Positions 41,638 to 51,541 of a stretch of 64,000 nt of DNA are shown here, in pieces. Origin of the DNA: Candidatus Thorarchaeota archaeon (GTDB lineage: Archaea > Asgardarchaeota > Thorarchaeia > Thorarchaeales > Thorarchaeaceae); assembly GCA_016840685.1 (NCBI GenBank), contig JAEORX010000001.1, positions 1-64,000 on the forward strand, read 5' to 3'. Position 1 is the stretch's first letter. Every line of letters begins with the position of its first letter. The notes beneath the pieces are model-generated. The model had not been told where the DNA came from. It saw only the letters and a list, made by a program, of their open reading frames with translations, and did no database searches. The position numbers were made by a program, and so were the translations under genes.

Positions 41638-42237
41638 CTACTCACCCAGTCTTTTTCCCTCTGGTAACTCATCCAGAAGCAGACCATCCTTTTCCGCCTT
41701 AGTAATCGCCTTCTTCGCCTTAGCTCCGCCAATATTCTCCAGAGCCCCAGCAACAGTCTGTCTGACAAAGACAGAGTCATCGTTAAGTGATTCCACAAGT
41801 GCATCTACAGACTTCTTGTCCCTCCTCTCACCCAATTGAGCTGCTGCGTGAATCCTGACCATATATCTTGGGTCTGTTAATGCAATTATTAGGACTTGTG
41901 TGGCATCAGGATGTCTCAAGACACCCAGACGTTCGACTGCTCCAAGACATACTTGTACATCATCACTCCTGACCTCAGCTTCGAGTTCAGTAAGCATCTC
42001 GCTGTCCATCTTACTCAGGCGCTTTTCCAAGGGTTTCTTCTTTGGTAGTGGCTTTTTTGGGCTAGCTTTCTTAGAAGGTGCTTTCTTCGTTTTTTCCTTC
42101 TTCTCTTTAGTCTTTGACGCTGACTTGGTAGACTTCTTAGTAGTTGGTTTTATGGTGGCCTTCTTCCCTCTTGTAGTGTTTTTCTCAGTGGTTGCGGTTG
42201 CCTTCTTTGAGGTTTTGGATGTCTTGGATTTGGACAA
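41638..42237 (-). CDS. HEAT-repeat protein with Lys-rich N-terminal tail
   Basis: 199 aa. The first ~75 residues are low complexity, Lys/Thr/Ser/Ala-rich with KKPLPKKKPLEKR-type runs reminiscent of linker-histone tails. Residues ~80-199 hold HEAT/PBS-lyase-type repeats (DVQVCLGAVERLGVLRHPDA, RYMVRIHAAAQLGERRDKKS, SVFVRQTVAGALENIGGAKA). Such HEAT scaffolds bind proteins; the basic tail suggests nucleic-acid or acidic-partner contact. Leftward, in line with the winged-helix gene downstream. Confidence 0.78.
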   Translation of the reverse strand: MSKSKTSKTSKKATATTEKNTTRGKKATIKPTTKKSTKSASKTKEKKEKTKKAPSKKASPKKPLPKKKPLEKRLSKMDSEMLTELEAEVRSDDVQVCLGAVERLGVLRHPDATQVLIIALTDPRYMVRIHAAAQLGERRDKKSVDALVESLNDDSVFVRQTVAGALENIGGAKAKKAITKAEKDGLLLDELPEGKRLGE

Positions 42238-42368
42238 AGTGACTCCCTCTTACATCACCAACAGGACCATCCATCAATGGACACTGAATCATATAAACAG
42301 TCTGACCCTTGGACTATAGCGGAAATGCCTTAACAAGACTTTATGCATGCTCGAAACGGTGTTAAAAC

Positions 42369-42764
42369 TTGCACGAATTCTCAGCAGCCTGCTCCATTGT
42401 TGAAACCGCACTCAAGGCCGCTGAGAGCAATATGGCAACAAAGGTTTCTGTTGTGAATGTGGAAGTAGGAGAGTTCACGTTTCTCATTCCAGAGCAGCTG
42501 AAATTCAACTTTGAAATAGCCAGTAGAAACTCCATTCTGGAGGGAGCGGAACTCCATATTAACACCATCAAGGGCCGGCTTCGATGCGATGAATGTGCGT
42601 TTGAGGGGGAATCCAAGGTAGATCCCAATCTACCAAACCAGATTGCTGTTTTTGCCCCTATGAAATGTCCGAGGTGTGGTAGCAGCTCTACAAAAATAAT
42701 CGGTGGTAAAGACTTCATCATAACGAGCATCGAAGCTGTGGTGGCTGAATCAACTCTAGATTAG
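42369..42764 (+). CDS. hypA: Hydrogenase nickel incorporation protein HypA
   Basis: 131 aa. Delivers Ni to NiFe hydrogenase. The TTG at 42369 is chosen because it places the Ni-binding His at position 2 (MHEFSAACSIVETAL), as in all HypA proteins. Zinc site CDEC at residues ~71-74 and CPRC at ~98-101. A TATA-like TTTATG lies about 30 bases upstream. hypE is 500 bases away on the same strand, separated by leftward rps8e. No hydrogenase structural gene in the window. Confidence 0.95.
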   Translation: MHEFSAACSIVETALKAAESNMATKVSVVNVEVGEFTFLIPEQLKFNFEIASRNSILEGAELHINTIKGRLRCDECAFEGESKVDPNLPNQIAVFAPMKCPRCGSSSTKIIGGKDFIITSIEAVVAESTLD

Positions 42765-43133
42765 AATGGCATTCACAATGCCTTCCTGACCAGGTCTACT
42801 GGTTACCCTTGCACGACCTTTAGAAGTCTTGATGATAGTACCTCGTGTGATGACCTTTCTCCGCTGATAGTCCATATTAGCTGGATTTCTCTCAACATCC
42901 TGTATCTCTGCACGGTATGTGACATTCTTCGCAGGATCAGTGACATTGACGAGAGACAGACGGAGGGCTGGTGTCTTCTTTGCCTTTCGTCTACCGTCGA
43001 TTGAAATTCTCTTTTCCTCACCCATTAGGGTTTCGGTTGGAGTACGACCCATCTCGTACTTCCTCTTGCTCCTGAATCGTTTCAATCGAGCTCCAGTTGC
43101 TGTTCGTGTCGATCTTCTATGCCAGACACCCAT
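42756..43133 (-). CDS. rps8e: Ribosomal protein S8e
   Basis: 125 aa archaeal S8e of the small ribosomal subunit. Recognised by GVWHRRSTRTATGARLKRFR, KRKYEMGRTPTET, IDGRRKAKKTPALRLSLVNV and the C-terminal RPGQEGIVNAILI. Overlaps the hypA stop by nine bases (convergent). Length matches archaeal orthologues (~125-130 aa), shorter than eukaryotic ones. Confidence 0.98.
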   Translation of the reverse strand: MGVWHRRSTRTATGARLKRFRSKRKYEMGRTPTETLMGEEKRISIDGRRKAKKTPALRLSLVNVTDPAKNVTYRAEIQDVERNPANMDYQRRKVITRGTIIKTSKGRARVTSRPGQEGIVNAILI

Positions 43134-43283
43134 TTCTGACCACCTCTTAGTAAGGTCAATGAGGCTCTCTGTAGATTCGTTTTAAATCTTGCTTAGTGTC
43201 CAACTTCGTTTTCGAATCCAGAGCGACCTCTTCAAATACTCACACGGTCTTCCTCAAAGCATCATATAGTCAGAGGATGGACA

Positions 43284-44297
43284 ATGCCAAAGATTGAATC
43301 TGCACATGGGGCTGGAGGCAAGATAATGCATCGTCTTTTAGAGGATGTTGTAATCCCCTCATTCAGCAGAAGGAAGATTGGGACTATTGGTCTGGATGAG
43401 ATGGATGACGGTGCTACACTTCAGGTTGCTGGTGTTAACCTGATTGTGTGTACAGATGCCCATACTGTTCATCCAATCGTGTTCCCTGGTGGCAATTTGG
43501 GTGTCTTGACAGCCTGCGGCACCATCAATGACCTAGCTGTGATGGGGGCTCAGCCTGTGGCAATGACAAACACGGTGATAGTCGAGGAAGGAGTCGAGAT
43601 TGAAACACTGAAAACAATGCTCACATCTCTCAATAGTATCATTGAACCACTGGGGGTAGCCATGATAGCCGGAGACACCAAGGTGATGCCTCCGGGAACC
43701 CTTGATGGAGTGGTGATGTCTACAACAGGAATAGGAACTCCCTACCTAAATCAACCAATCACTGACAGTGGAGCAAGAGCTGACGATGATATTATCATCA
43801 GCGGACCCATTGGCGACCATGGCACGACACTACTTGCTCATCGGGAAGGCTTGAAGTTCGAAACTGATTTAGTAAGCGACGTTGCTCCCCTCTGGGAACC
43901 TATCCATGATTGCCTGGACGTGGGTGGCGTGCACGCGATGAAGGATCCCACCAGAGGTGGAACTGCTGTGGCTCTGAATGAGATTGCATCAAAGTCAAAG
44001 GTTGAATTTGAGCTCCAAGAGGATCAAATTCCAGTTCGTTCATCGGTCCGGTCTCTATGCAATGTACTTGGCCTTGATCCACTTCACATGAGCTGTGAGG
44101 GCACAGTGGTCATGAGTGTAGACGCAACAAGGACTGATGACATTTTGAATGCTCTCTCCAAACACAAGACCACATCTGAGGCAAAAGTTGTTGGCAAAGT
44201 AAAGGCTGGCAAGGCTAGAGTGATCATGAAGACAACAATTGGTGGTCGGAAGATAGTCCAAGTGCCCTATGGTGAACCCATCCCCCGGGTGTGTTAA
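43284..44297 (+). CDS. hypE: Hydrogenase maturation protein HypE
   Basis: 337 aa. Dehydrates the thiocarboxamide formed by HypF to make the CN ligand of the NiFe centre. N-terminal HGAGGKIMHRLLEDVVIP, DDGATLQV, the TACGTINDLAVMGAQPVAM segment and ATP-binding KDPTRGGTAVALNEIA. The essential C-terminal Cys ends the protein in PRVC. Full length. The gene stops four bases into the stop of leftward scpB (convergent overlap). Confidence 0.96.
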   Translation: MPKIESAHGAGGKIMHRLLEDVVIPSFSRRKIGTIGLDEMDDGATLQVAGVNLIVCTDAHTVHPIVFPGGNLGVLTACGTINDLAVMGAQPVAMTNTVIVEEGVEIETLKTMLTSLNSIIEPLGVAMIAGDTKVMPPGTLDGVVMSTTGIGTPYLNQPITDSGARADDDIIISGPIGDHGTTLLAHREGLKFETDLVSDVAPLWEPIHDCLDVGGVHAMKDPTRGGTAVALNEIASKSKVEFELQEDQIPVRSSVRSLCNVLGLDPLHMSCEGTVVMSVDATRTDDILNALSKHKTTSEAKVVGKVKAGKARVIMKTTIGGRKIVQVPYGEPIPRVC

Positions 44298-44848
44298 CCA
44301 GGTGTCTGGCTCTCTAGCCCCTCGATTTCACCTTGATCCTCAAGTATCCTCTTCATCTTAAACTTGAGTTGTGCCTTGAGCTTGACGCGGTCATAGTCAA
44401 GACCAAAATAGTCTGCAAAGAGTTGCGTTGTTGTCAACAACTTGGAACGCCCCTCTGGTATTGCATCAATGAACTTCTTGTCAACTAGATCCCTTATGTG
44501 GTCGTAGCTATGTGTTCCACGTTGAGCAACAAGGTCTGACTGGAGGATGGGTTGTTTGAGAGCAATGAAGACAAGTGTCTGTAGGGTTGCGAAGGACAGG
44601 AGCCCCCCCGGAATCAGCTTTCCAACCCGAGGGGTCAGCTCGGGTTTGAGCTGCATCACATAGCGGTCCTTGGGCAATGCCACCACCTCTAACGCACCTT
44701 CTCTCTTATTATACTCAAAGCTCAGGTTATCGAGTATCTTCTGAGCAGTTGATTGAGACTTACCAATTATGTCTGCCAATTCCTCTAAGGTGAGTGCTCT
44801 ACCTGACACATAGAGGGCCGCTTCAAGTGTAACCATGTCCTCATCCAT
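44294..44848 (-). CDS. scpB: Chromosome segregation protein ScpB
   Basis: 184 aa from ATG 44848, preceded by GGTGA; the frame extends upstream into scpA without a good start. Two winged-helix domains typical of ScpB: VTLEAALYVSGRALTLEELA, SQSTAQKILDNLSFEYN, and LATLQTLVFIALKQPILQSD with the RG..Y..I..L segment. The kleisin-associated subunit of the SMC complex. It follows scpA by 10 bases; stop overlaps hypE. Confidence 0.92.
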   Translation of the reverse strand: MDEDMVTLEAALYVSGRALTLEELADIIGKSQSTAQKILDNLSFEYNKREGALEVVALPKDRYVMQLKPELTPRVGKLIPGGLLSFATLQTLVFIALKQPILQSDLVAQRGTHSYDHIRDLVDKKFIDAIPEGRSKLLTTTQLFADYFGLDYDRVKLKAQLKFKMKRILEDQGEIEGLESQTPG

Positions 44849-44858
44849 TGATCTCACC

Positions 44859-45578
44859 CTAGGTTTCGATTTCTGGTTGAATCTCCTCCAAAGAATCATC
44901 CTCATCAGTGATTTCAGGAGGTTCTTCAAGTTTCACCCAAATCACATCGTCCTCGTCCATCCAAATGTCGATGTACGCCCTGGCAAAGAGGTAAAGTAGC
45001 GAGAAAAAGACGCGTACAATCTCCTGTCTTGTGTTATTCATGAGTACATCAAGAAACCTTGCAGTGTCTCCAACTTTCATTATTCTGCATAGGTCTTCAT
45101 ACACATCAGCGATTGTTTCCTCAATGTTGGCTTGGTCAATATTGACCTGAAAGGTTAGAGGGTCTGCCTTTGAGCTGTACCCTCGCTTTGTTGGTGTAGA
45201 ACGCTGTCTAGCACCCTTGCTAAGGACCTGGTCCATGGCAACGAGTAGCTCTTCAAGAGTAACCCGTCGGTTCGTCAGTCTGAAAGGTGGACGGATTAGT
45301 GGAATCACCAACTCACCTTCCTCCTCGTCCTCGTCAGGTGGCAATAGGCCAAGTTCAACGAGTTCTCTAGTCTTCCTCATGAAGATTACGGACGCTGAGT
45401 ATAATGCATTCCCTGAGATACGAAAGTCGATGTCTCCCAGTCGTTTCATTTCACCAAGGAAACCCACCACAAGCTTTCCGACATCCACATTCCACGGATC
45501 AACCTTGTCTAGCTGAAGCACATCCGTGAGAAGGATATAGGGTGGGGTTGCCCAGAAAGGAGAGTCATCGTCCATCAT
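44859..45578 (-). CDS. scpA: Kleisin ScpA
   Basis: 239 aa. N-terminal kleisin helices (PPYILLTDVLQLDKVDPWNV, DVGKLVVGFLGEMKRLGDID) and a C-terminal winged helix (VRVFFSLLYLFARAYIDIWM) close the SMC ring. An acidic linker (EDEEEGELVIP) and a basic middle segment (RRVTLEELLVAM, STPTKRGYSS) are visible. Start overlaps the SMC stop by four bases, so translational coupling is expected. Confidence 0.92.
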   Translation of the reverse strand: MMDDDSPFWATPPYILLTDVLQLDKVDPWNVDVGKLVVGFLGEMKRLGDIDFRISGNALYSASVIFMRKTRELVELGLLPPDEDEEEGELVIPLIRPPFRLTNRRVTLEELLVAMDQVLSKGARQRSTPTKRGYSSKADPLTFQVNIDQANIEETIADVYEDLCRIMKVGDTARFLDVLMNNTRQEIVRVFFSLLYLFARAYIDIWMDEDDVIWVKLEEPPEITDEDDSLEEIQPEIET

Positions 45579-48500
45579 GCTGATGCTGCAACCTCCTCCA
45601 AATCGACTGACACAATCTTCGAGATTCCATCTTGGTTTGCTATGCCAACTAACAAATCAGCTTTTCGAACAGTGGTGTCTCGCAGTGAAACCACCACGAA
45701 TTGTGAGTTCTTTGACATCTCCGAAATGAGTAGAGCAACGTTGTGAGCATTCACATTGTCAAGGGCCGCGTCTATCTCATCAAAGATGTAGAAGCTTGCT
45801 GGACTGTACATCTGAATCGCAAATATGAGAGCTAGGCCTGTGAGGGTCTTCTCACCACCACTCATTGCATCAAGTGTGACTAGTTCCTTTCCACGTGGCT
45901 TCGACCTGACAGTGATTCCTCCCATCAAGGGATGTTCAGGATTCTCAAGCATGAGATTGGCCTCTCCATCCGGTGAGAGTTTCGCAAATACCGTTGAGAA
46001 GTTATCTGCAATTTCATTATAGACAGTAAGAAACTTCTGTGTTTTCTCGGCCTCAAGTTCCTCCATAAAGGCAAGAATCTCCTTCCGTTCCTCCTCTAGT
46101 CTAGTCTTCTTGTCAACAATCTCTTCATACCGTTCCTTCTCTGTGTCATAATCTGTGAGTGATTTCAGATTGACTGGCCCCATAGCCTCGAGCTCTCGCT
46201 CAACCTCCTTGATCTTCTCTTCAAGATCCTCAATTTCCTTGTATGTGAGTTCACGCTCTTTCTCTCTCTCTTCAACAGCCTCTTGTGCATTTGCTATACT
46301 GTTCAGTTCGGCCACAAATCCAACAATATCTGTTTCCAGCCTGTTTTGTTCTGTCTGGAGTCGATAGACTGCCTTTTCGTTGGACGTTTGAGCCTCACGA
46401 ATCTCCTCATGCCGCAATCTCAGATTACGCAGATCCTCTTTGAGTTCGAGCTGGCGAACTCGTTTGTCCTTGACGGCTTCATCGATACGTTCCCTCTCCT
46501 CCCTGAGCTTCTCAAACTCTCTTTCGCGTTCCGATAGCCCCATCTCAAGTCGGTTCACTTCCTCTTCGAGACCCGGAATTATGGCGTCCTGAGACTGCAA
46601 CTTGGATTCTACTTCTATTGCCCTTGGTCCAAGACGTTCGTCAAGTGCTACTCGTAGGGAGGTTATTTCACCCTGCAGCTTCTCCCTCTGCCTGTTATAT
46701 TGCTCCTGGACTTCTTTCAGGTCCTTGATTTCTTGATTCAGCTTGTTTGCATCCGATGTGACTAAAGCCTCATTGGCCTCGTCACGCTGAGCCCTTACAC
46801 GCTCACGTTGAACTGTCAGCTCCTCGTCACGTTCTTGCAACTCTTTTACCTGTGTTTCAAGCGCGTTAATTGTGAGGCTGGCCTTGTCAATTCGCTCCTG
46901 TAAAATTGCTGATTTCGCTTTCAACTCCTCGAATCGTTCCTCAAATCTTTCAAGTTCAATACGGACCCGATAATTGGTCTTCGAGAGCCCCTGAACTTCC
47001 TTTTCAAGTTCTGTCCGTTCCTTCCGAAGTGAACTTTGTCTACCTCGAAGGTTTGTCAATATCTCTTCTAAGCCCTTGAGCCGTTCAATAAGCGCTGGAC
47101 TGGTGTCCTCCACTTGCAACGACAGACCAGATGCTGCTTGTTGGAAGAAACCACCAGTCATGAGACCAGAGCGTTCTATAAGGTCTCCCTCAAGCGACAC
47201 CGCTCTCTGCCCTCTGAAACCTAATCGTTTTGCTGTTTCGAAATCTTCCGTCACAATTGTATCAGAGAATACGAATTCAAAAGCTGGACGCATTTTTGGA
47301 TCAAACTTTACAAGATTCAGGGCAAAATCAATGACCCCATCATCCTTGGGAAGTTTTCCTGGAGCACCGCTCTTAATCTTGTCAAGAGGAATGAATGAGG
47401 CTCTACCAATCTTTTCGCTCTTCAAGACATTGACACATTCTGTGGCGACCTGTTCATTCTCGACAACAATGTAGGAGAGTCGATTGCCACCGGCAATCTC
47501 CAATGCTATTGAATAATCAGGATCTATTGTGCCAAGCTCTGCAACTGTACCATGTATCCCGTTGATTGCACCCGCATCTCTTAGCTCAAGTATTGTCGCG
47601 ATTGCTCTCCGTCTTTTCAGAAAGGCATCTTCAGCCTCCTTCAAGGCGTCTTGGCGAGCTTGGACCTTGATGAGTTCCTCCCGTGTCTGAGCTACAATCT
47701 TCGCGCTCTCTTCAACCTCTGCATCCAGAGTAGTCAGTCGTTCATTAAGGCTATCAATCTCTTTCTGTTTTTTTTGCTCAAGCCCCTCCGACTGCTCAAC
47801 TTCAACTCTCTTCCCAGGGATGGTTTCCTTCAGTTGCGCGATCTCAGCATTAGCCTTCTCCAGACTCTCAGTTGCATCTCTAACTTCTTCATACGCAAGT
47901 CCTAACTCTCGGTTGTCAGATTTTATGGTTGACCGAACCTCAGAAACGCCCTCATCCAGCTGTCTCATCTGGTTATTCAAATCCTGAAGCCGTAGAGTAG
48001 TTTCATAGTAGGCGACCTGTGCTCTTTCAGACATCTCTTCAAGCCGAATGATTTCAGCGGTTGTACCAGCTATCTCTTTCTCAAGTGAGGTCAGCTCTTT
48101 ATTCTTGTCAGTCATGACCTGTTCATTACGACTAATCTCATCCTGAGTGGTTTCCAGGTCCTCCTGAAGAGAAGCTCTCTCAGTGCTGACTCTGTCGTAT
48201 TCAGCCTTCGCTCGCTCAAGATCCCCTTTCACATGAGTCACAGCCGCAGATACAATCCCATATTGCTCAGATACCCGCGTCGAGTCTCCTCCAGTGATTT
48301 GATCGATATCGTAGTCAATCTTCTCAATCTCTGTGTCGGTAGTCTTGATTCCAGTTTCCACCTCGACTAGTTCCTTCACAAGACTCTCCGCTTCCTCAGC
48401 TCGTTGCGCCAGAGTTTCATTGATGGTTTCTATCCTAGACCTACCCTTGATAGCACTCCATGCCAGAATGTCAACTCTGTGTCGGCGTATCTGCTTGTTG

Positions 48501-49165
48501 AGGTTCTGGTACCTACGTGCATCAGACATCTCCTCTTCTAATTTCTCAAGGTGGCGACGTCTCTCCTGTAGCTGCATCTCAACCTTACCTAGATTCGACT
48601 CGCTCTCAGTCAGCTTCTTCAATGCTCGCTCTTTCTGCTCATCGTAGGCTGATATGCCTGCAATCTCCTCAATCAATTTTCGTCGTTCAGTGGGACTCAC
48701 CTTGACCATCTGAGCTATTTCACCTTGAAGTACGAGGTTATACCCATTCGGATCTACTCCAATAGCGCCCAGCACATCTAAAACGGCAGTACGAGTCACC
48801 ACCTTTCCATTTACACGGCACACTGATTTCCCTGAATCATCCAATTCCCTCTCAATTACGACTCGGTCCGCATCAATCTGTAGTTTCCGGTCCTTGTTAT
48901 TGAAGTGGAGTTCCACCATCGCAGACTTTGCCTTCGGAGGCATGTTTGGTTTTGGTGGAGAATAGAGCAGGTCTGAGAACACGTTCGCACGTAGTGTCTT
49001 GGCACTGAGCTGTCCTAGCACAAAGAGGATTGCATCAACCACATTGGACTTGCCTGATCCATTTGGTCCCACAATACATGTGAAACCTGGATTGAGCTTG
49101 ATACTGACTGTTTCTCGTCCAAACGACTTGAAACCCTTGCATACAAGCTTCTCAATATAGACCAA
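45575..49165 (-). CDS. smc: Chromosome condensation ATPase SMC
   Basis: 1196 aa, full length. Walker A GPNGSGKSN at residues ~33-41, long coiled-coil arms (about 160-500 and 680-1030), a hinge around residues 517-655 (INGIHGTVAEL through RLGFRGQRAVSLEGDLI), signature LDAMSGGEKTLTGLALIFAI near 1098 and Walker B FYIFDEIDAALD. With ScpA and ScpB it forms the ring that compacts and segregates the chromosome. The TTG at 49165 gives the expected N terminus (MVYIEKLVCKGFKSF). Operon order smc-scpA-scpB with overlapping ends. Confidence 0.98.
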   Translation of the reverse strand: MVYIEKLVCKGFKSFGRETVSIKLNPGFTCIVGPNGSGKSNVVDAILFVLGQLSAKTLRANVFSDLLYSPPKPNMPPKAKSAMVELHFNNKDRKLQIDADRVVIERELDDSGKSVCRVNGKVVTRTAVLDVLGAIGVDPNGYNLVLQGEIAQMVKVSPTERRKLIEEIAGISAYDEQKERALKKLTESESNLGKVEMQLQERRRHLEKLEEEMSDARRYQNLNKQIRRHRVDILAWSAIKGRSRIETINETLAQRAEEAESLVKELVEVETGIKTTDTEIEKIDYDIDQITGGDSTRVSEQYGIVSAAVTHVKGDLERAKAEYDRVSTERASLQEDLETTQDEISRNEQVMTDKNKELTSLEKEIAGTTAEIIRLEEMSERAQVAYYETTLRLQDLNNQMRQLDEGVSEVRSTIKSDNRELGLAYEEVRDATESLEKANAEIAQLKETIPGKRVEVEQSEGLEQKKQKEIDSLNERLTTLDAEVEESAKIVAQTREELIKVQARQDALKEAEDAFLKRRRAIATILELRDAGAINGIHGTVAELGTIDPDYSIALEIAGGNRLSYIVVENEQVATECVNVLKSEKIGRASFIPLDKIKSGAPGKLPKDDGVIDFALNLVKFDPKMRPAFEFVFSDTIVTEDFETAKRLGFRGQRAVSLEGDLIERSGLMTGGFFQQAASGLSLQVEDTSPALIERLKGLEEILTNLRGRQSSLRKERTELEKEVQGLSKTNYRVRIELERFEERFEELKAKSAILQERIDKASLTINALETQVKELQERDEELTVQRERVRAQRDEANEALVTSDANKLNQEIKDLKEVQEQYNRQREKLQGEITSLRVALDERLGPRAIEVESKLQSQDAIIPGLEEEVNRLEMGLSEREREFEKLREERERIDEAVKDKRVRQLELKEDLRNLRLRHEEIREAQTSNEKAVYRLQTEQNRLETDIVGFVAELNSIANAQEAVEEREKERELTYKEIEDLEEKIKEVERELEAMGPVNLKSLTDYDTEKERYEEIVDKKTRLEEERKEILAFMEELEAEKTQKFLTVYNEIADNFSTVFAKLSPDGEANLMLENPEHPLMGGITVRSKPRGKELVTLDAMSGGEKTLTGLALIFAIQMYSPASFYIFDEIDAALDNVNAHNVALLISEMSKNSQFVVVSLRDTTVRKADLLVGIANQDGISKIVSVDLEEVAASA

Positions 49166-49363
49166 GTCCCAATCCCTTCCGGCAAGCTGCAGTCAGAACA
49201 ACCCTGGCGTGACCAAGTGTGTTATTCCGATGTTACAGAGCCCTAAATACCGTTGGTATGACCCTAGTATTACTCCAGTTACATCTGGATTATGTATTCA
49301 GGCCTGGAAGGCATCCTCTAATGTGTTGAAAAGTGTAACTCTGCAGACTTTTTGCGGCGCGCG

Positions 49364-49726
49364 CTACCCAACTATCTTCAAGAGTGCCCTCCGTAGGGCC
49401 ATTCTAAGAAGTCCCAATGACTCTCTTGCACCCTCGCCTGCAATTCCTGTCAATACCAGTTTCACATCACCCAAAATGATGGCAAACCCGTTGTCCGAGG
49501 CTATGCTCACTTCCTTCAGACCTCCCTTGTCCAGACCAGCTGCAAGTTGAGAAGAATTAGCTGCGATTTTCACGGCAAGGTTTGCGATGTCCGCATGTTT
49601 TGTCCCTGCACTGATGGTATGCCCGAAGAGTACCTTTCCCTTGGCATCGCATATGACAATACCTTCTAGATCTGCATTGGCCGCCATGGTTTCTGATACG
49701 ACTTGTTCAATCTTTGCCTGATCCAT
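49364..49726 (-). CDS. Roadblock/LC7-domain protein 1
   Basis: 120 aa from ATG 49726, before which the frame is low-quality; AGGA lies upstream. A single Roadblock/LC7 fold: VSETMAANADLEGIVICDAK, HADIANLAVKIAANSSQLAA and VSIASDNGFAIILGDVKLVL. Such proteins dimerise and scaffold small GTPases (MglB in bacteria, Ragulator/dynein light chains in eukaryotes). It is divergent from the Sec23-like gene and lies upstream of, but is not co-directed with, three more Roadblock genes to its right. Confidence 0.88.
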   Translation of the reverse strand: MDQAKIEQVVSETMAANADLEGIVICDAKGKVLFGHTISAGTKHADIANLAVKIAANSSQLAAGLDKGGLKEVSIASDNGFAIILGDVKLVLTGIAGEGARESLGLLRMALRRALLKIVG

Positions 49727-49898
49727 CTGTGAATTTTCCTCCTGAGGTCTGAAATGACTATCACCAGTTTTGGGATTAGGTGTGTAAATATCTTGCGTCG
49801 GTGTGTTAGAGTTCCTTTTTTTCCTTTCATTTGACAGGACAGCACTTAAAACCACTCACGTAAAAGTCTGCCAATATAATTTTGGAGGCTAACATTAG

Positions 49899-51521
49899 AT
49901 GCCTATGTTGAGAACTAGCTCAGAGGCTTTTCCGGCTTCGAAGAAGGTTCTGAGCGACATTCCATATGTCTTGCGTGTAGAATTTGGTCATCTCGCGCAT
50001 GAAACAACAAAGATTGTAGGAAAGCCAATCGCATGTCACAAGTGTAATGGCTTCCTCCTTAGTGTGGACCAAATCGAAGAGGATCCGAAGGTGGGCAGAC
50101 ACTTTGTGTGCCCGTTCTGCGGCACACTCAATATAATAGAGGGCGAGGTTGTAGTAGCAGGTGACGACACAGACTTTGAGGTTGAACCTCCACCAGAAAC
50201 AAGCACTGAAACAGATGTAATATCTACTGGTGGTCGTTCATTTCTTGGACTGATTGATGTTTCAGGTTCAATGGCTGGGGCAAACCTTGCAGCGGTCAAA
50301 CGAAGTTTGAACACATCCATCGATAGTCTCGCTGCAAACGCACCGGATACTATGTTTGGACTGATAGAGTTTGAGAGCTCTGTTGTGGCACGAGATCTTG
50401 AAACTGGAAGCCCGGTTGTACTTCCAAGAACCTCTTTTGCCAGTCTAAATGATATCATGAAGTCTACAAAGACACTCCTTGACCAAATCAAACTTGTAGG
50501 TGTGGGAAAGAACTCTGACAAACTAAAGAAACATGTACAAGCCTTGCGTGATCAAGGTGGAACTGCTCTGGGTCCTGCAGTGGGAATGGCATACGTGATT
50601 GCCAAGCATCGCAATGTGGGAAGAGTAGTCCTTCTCACTGATGGACTTGCGAATGAGGGGATTGGCGCCTTAGAAGGTTACCAGGTCACTCCGGCCAGTA
50701 AATACTACGAGGACCTAGGAAAGATGTTCATGGAGCTAGGTACAGCTGTGGATGTAGTTGGTATTGCATCTGGCGCAGGTATGGAGCTTCAGACCTTAGG
50801 ACTATTGCCAGAGGCCACAGGTGGCCAGATGTACTATGTCACACCAAACGAGCTAGACAGAAGTCTCTCTGAATTAGCTGGTGCATCACTCCTTGGTAGA
50901 GATGTAGAGGTTCGGCTTGTCACTCCCTCTGGAGTCAAGTTGAAGGATGCCTCAGGAGTCTCTCGTGCTGTCGTAGATCAGTTGAAGAAGACAAATGAGA
51001 GCAAAATAGGCGTTGTTGGAGAGGACCATGAAATCTACTTCGAGGTTGAACCTGAGAAGGAGATTAAGGAGTCCGAGGTCCCAATACAAGTCCAGGTGAC
51101 CTACACTGATGAGGCTGGTGCAAGAAGAGTACGTGCAGTCACAACCAAACTCCGAGTTACAAAGAAGGAGGCGGAGATTATGAAGACACTTGATCCAACA
51201 GTTGGCGCCACATTTGTGACACAGAAGGCTGGTGAGGAGTCCTTCCGTGGTGACAGAGAAAAGGGTCGAGAACGGATTGCTTCCTTCAGAAAAGCCCTCA
51301 AGACCAAGGCAAAGGCTGCTCCTGCGAGCATTCAAGCCATGCTGGATAAGACCGACAACGTCCTGAATGTTGAAGAAGAGGAAATCACCCGCCAGGAGGA
51401 GATGCTCGCTGAGGCACCAGCAGCAGGTCCATCAAGGGCTGCGGATGAGGCCTTTACTGGAAGTCTTGCTCAGATGAAGAGGAGCTCGAAGAAGCTCTTC
51501 GATGATGAGGAAAAGGTATAG
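49899..51521 (+). CDS. Sec23/Sec24-like protein: zinc finger plus vWA trunk
   Basis: 540 aa from ATG 49899 (GGAGG ten bases upstream). Residues 46-74 hold a Sec23-type zinc finger with Cys 46/49 and 71/74 in ACHKCNGFL and VCPFCGTLN. From ~113 a vWA/Sec-trunk domain follows: MIDAS DVSGSM at 120-125, VVLLTDGLANEGIG, and the Sec23-like stretch KYYEDLGKMFMELGTAVDVV with PEATGGQMYYV. A beta-sandwich-like part (about 330-400) and a charged helical tail (to 540) come after it. In eukaryotes this order (zinc finger, trunk, beta sandwich, helices) forms the COPII coat; here the gelsolin domain is not seen. An adhesion/metal-dependent vWA scaffold is the alternative. The gene sits inside the Roadblock/GTPase block. 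Confidence 0.8.
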   Translation: MPMLRTSSEAFPASKKVLSDIPYVLRVEFGHLAHETTKIVGKPIACHKCNGFLLSVDQIEEDPKVGRHFVCPFCGTLNIIEGEVVVAGDDTDFEVEPPPETSTETDVISTGGRSFLGLIDVSGSMAGANLAAVKRSLNTSIDSLAANAPDTMFGLIEFESSVVARDLETGSPVVLPRTSFASLNDIMKSTKTLLDQIKLVGVGKNSDKLKKHVQALRDQGGTALGPAVGMAYVIAKHRNVGRVVLLTDGLANEGIGALEGYQVTPASKYYEDLGKMFMELGTAVDVVGIASGAGMELQTLGLLPEATGGQMYYVTPNELDRSLSELAGASLLGRDVEVRLVTPSGVKLKDASGVSRAVVDQLKKTNESKIGVVGEDHEIYFEVEPEKEIKESEVPIQVQVTYTDEAGARRVRAVTTKLRVTKKEAEIMKTLDPTVGATFVTQKAGEESFRGDREKGRERIASFRKALKTKAKAAPASIQAMLDKTDNVLNVEEEEITRQEEMLAEAPAAGPSRAADEAFTGSLAQMKRSSKKLFDDEEKV

Positions 51522-51541
51522 CTCTAGGTATTACATTCATT

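Noticed and set aside
45825-48705. Several plus-strand frames of 60-130 codons across the smc gene
   Set aside because: Antisense shadows of the SMC coiled coil, Ser/Leu-rich and without start signals or family patterns.
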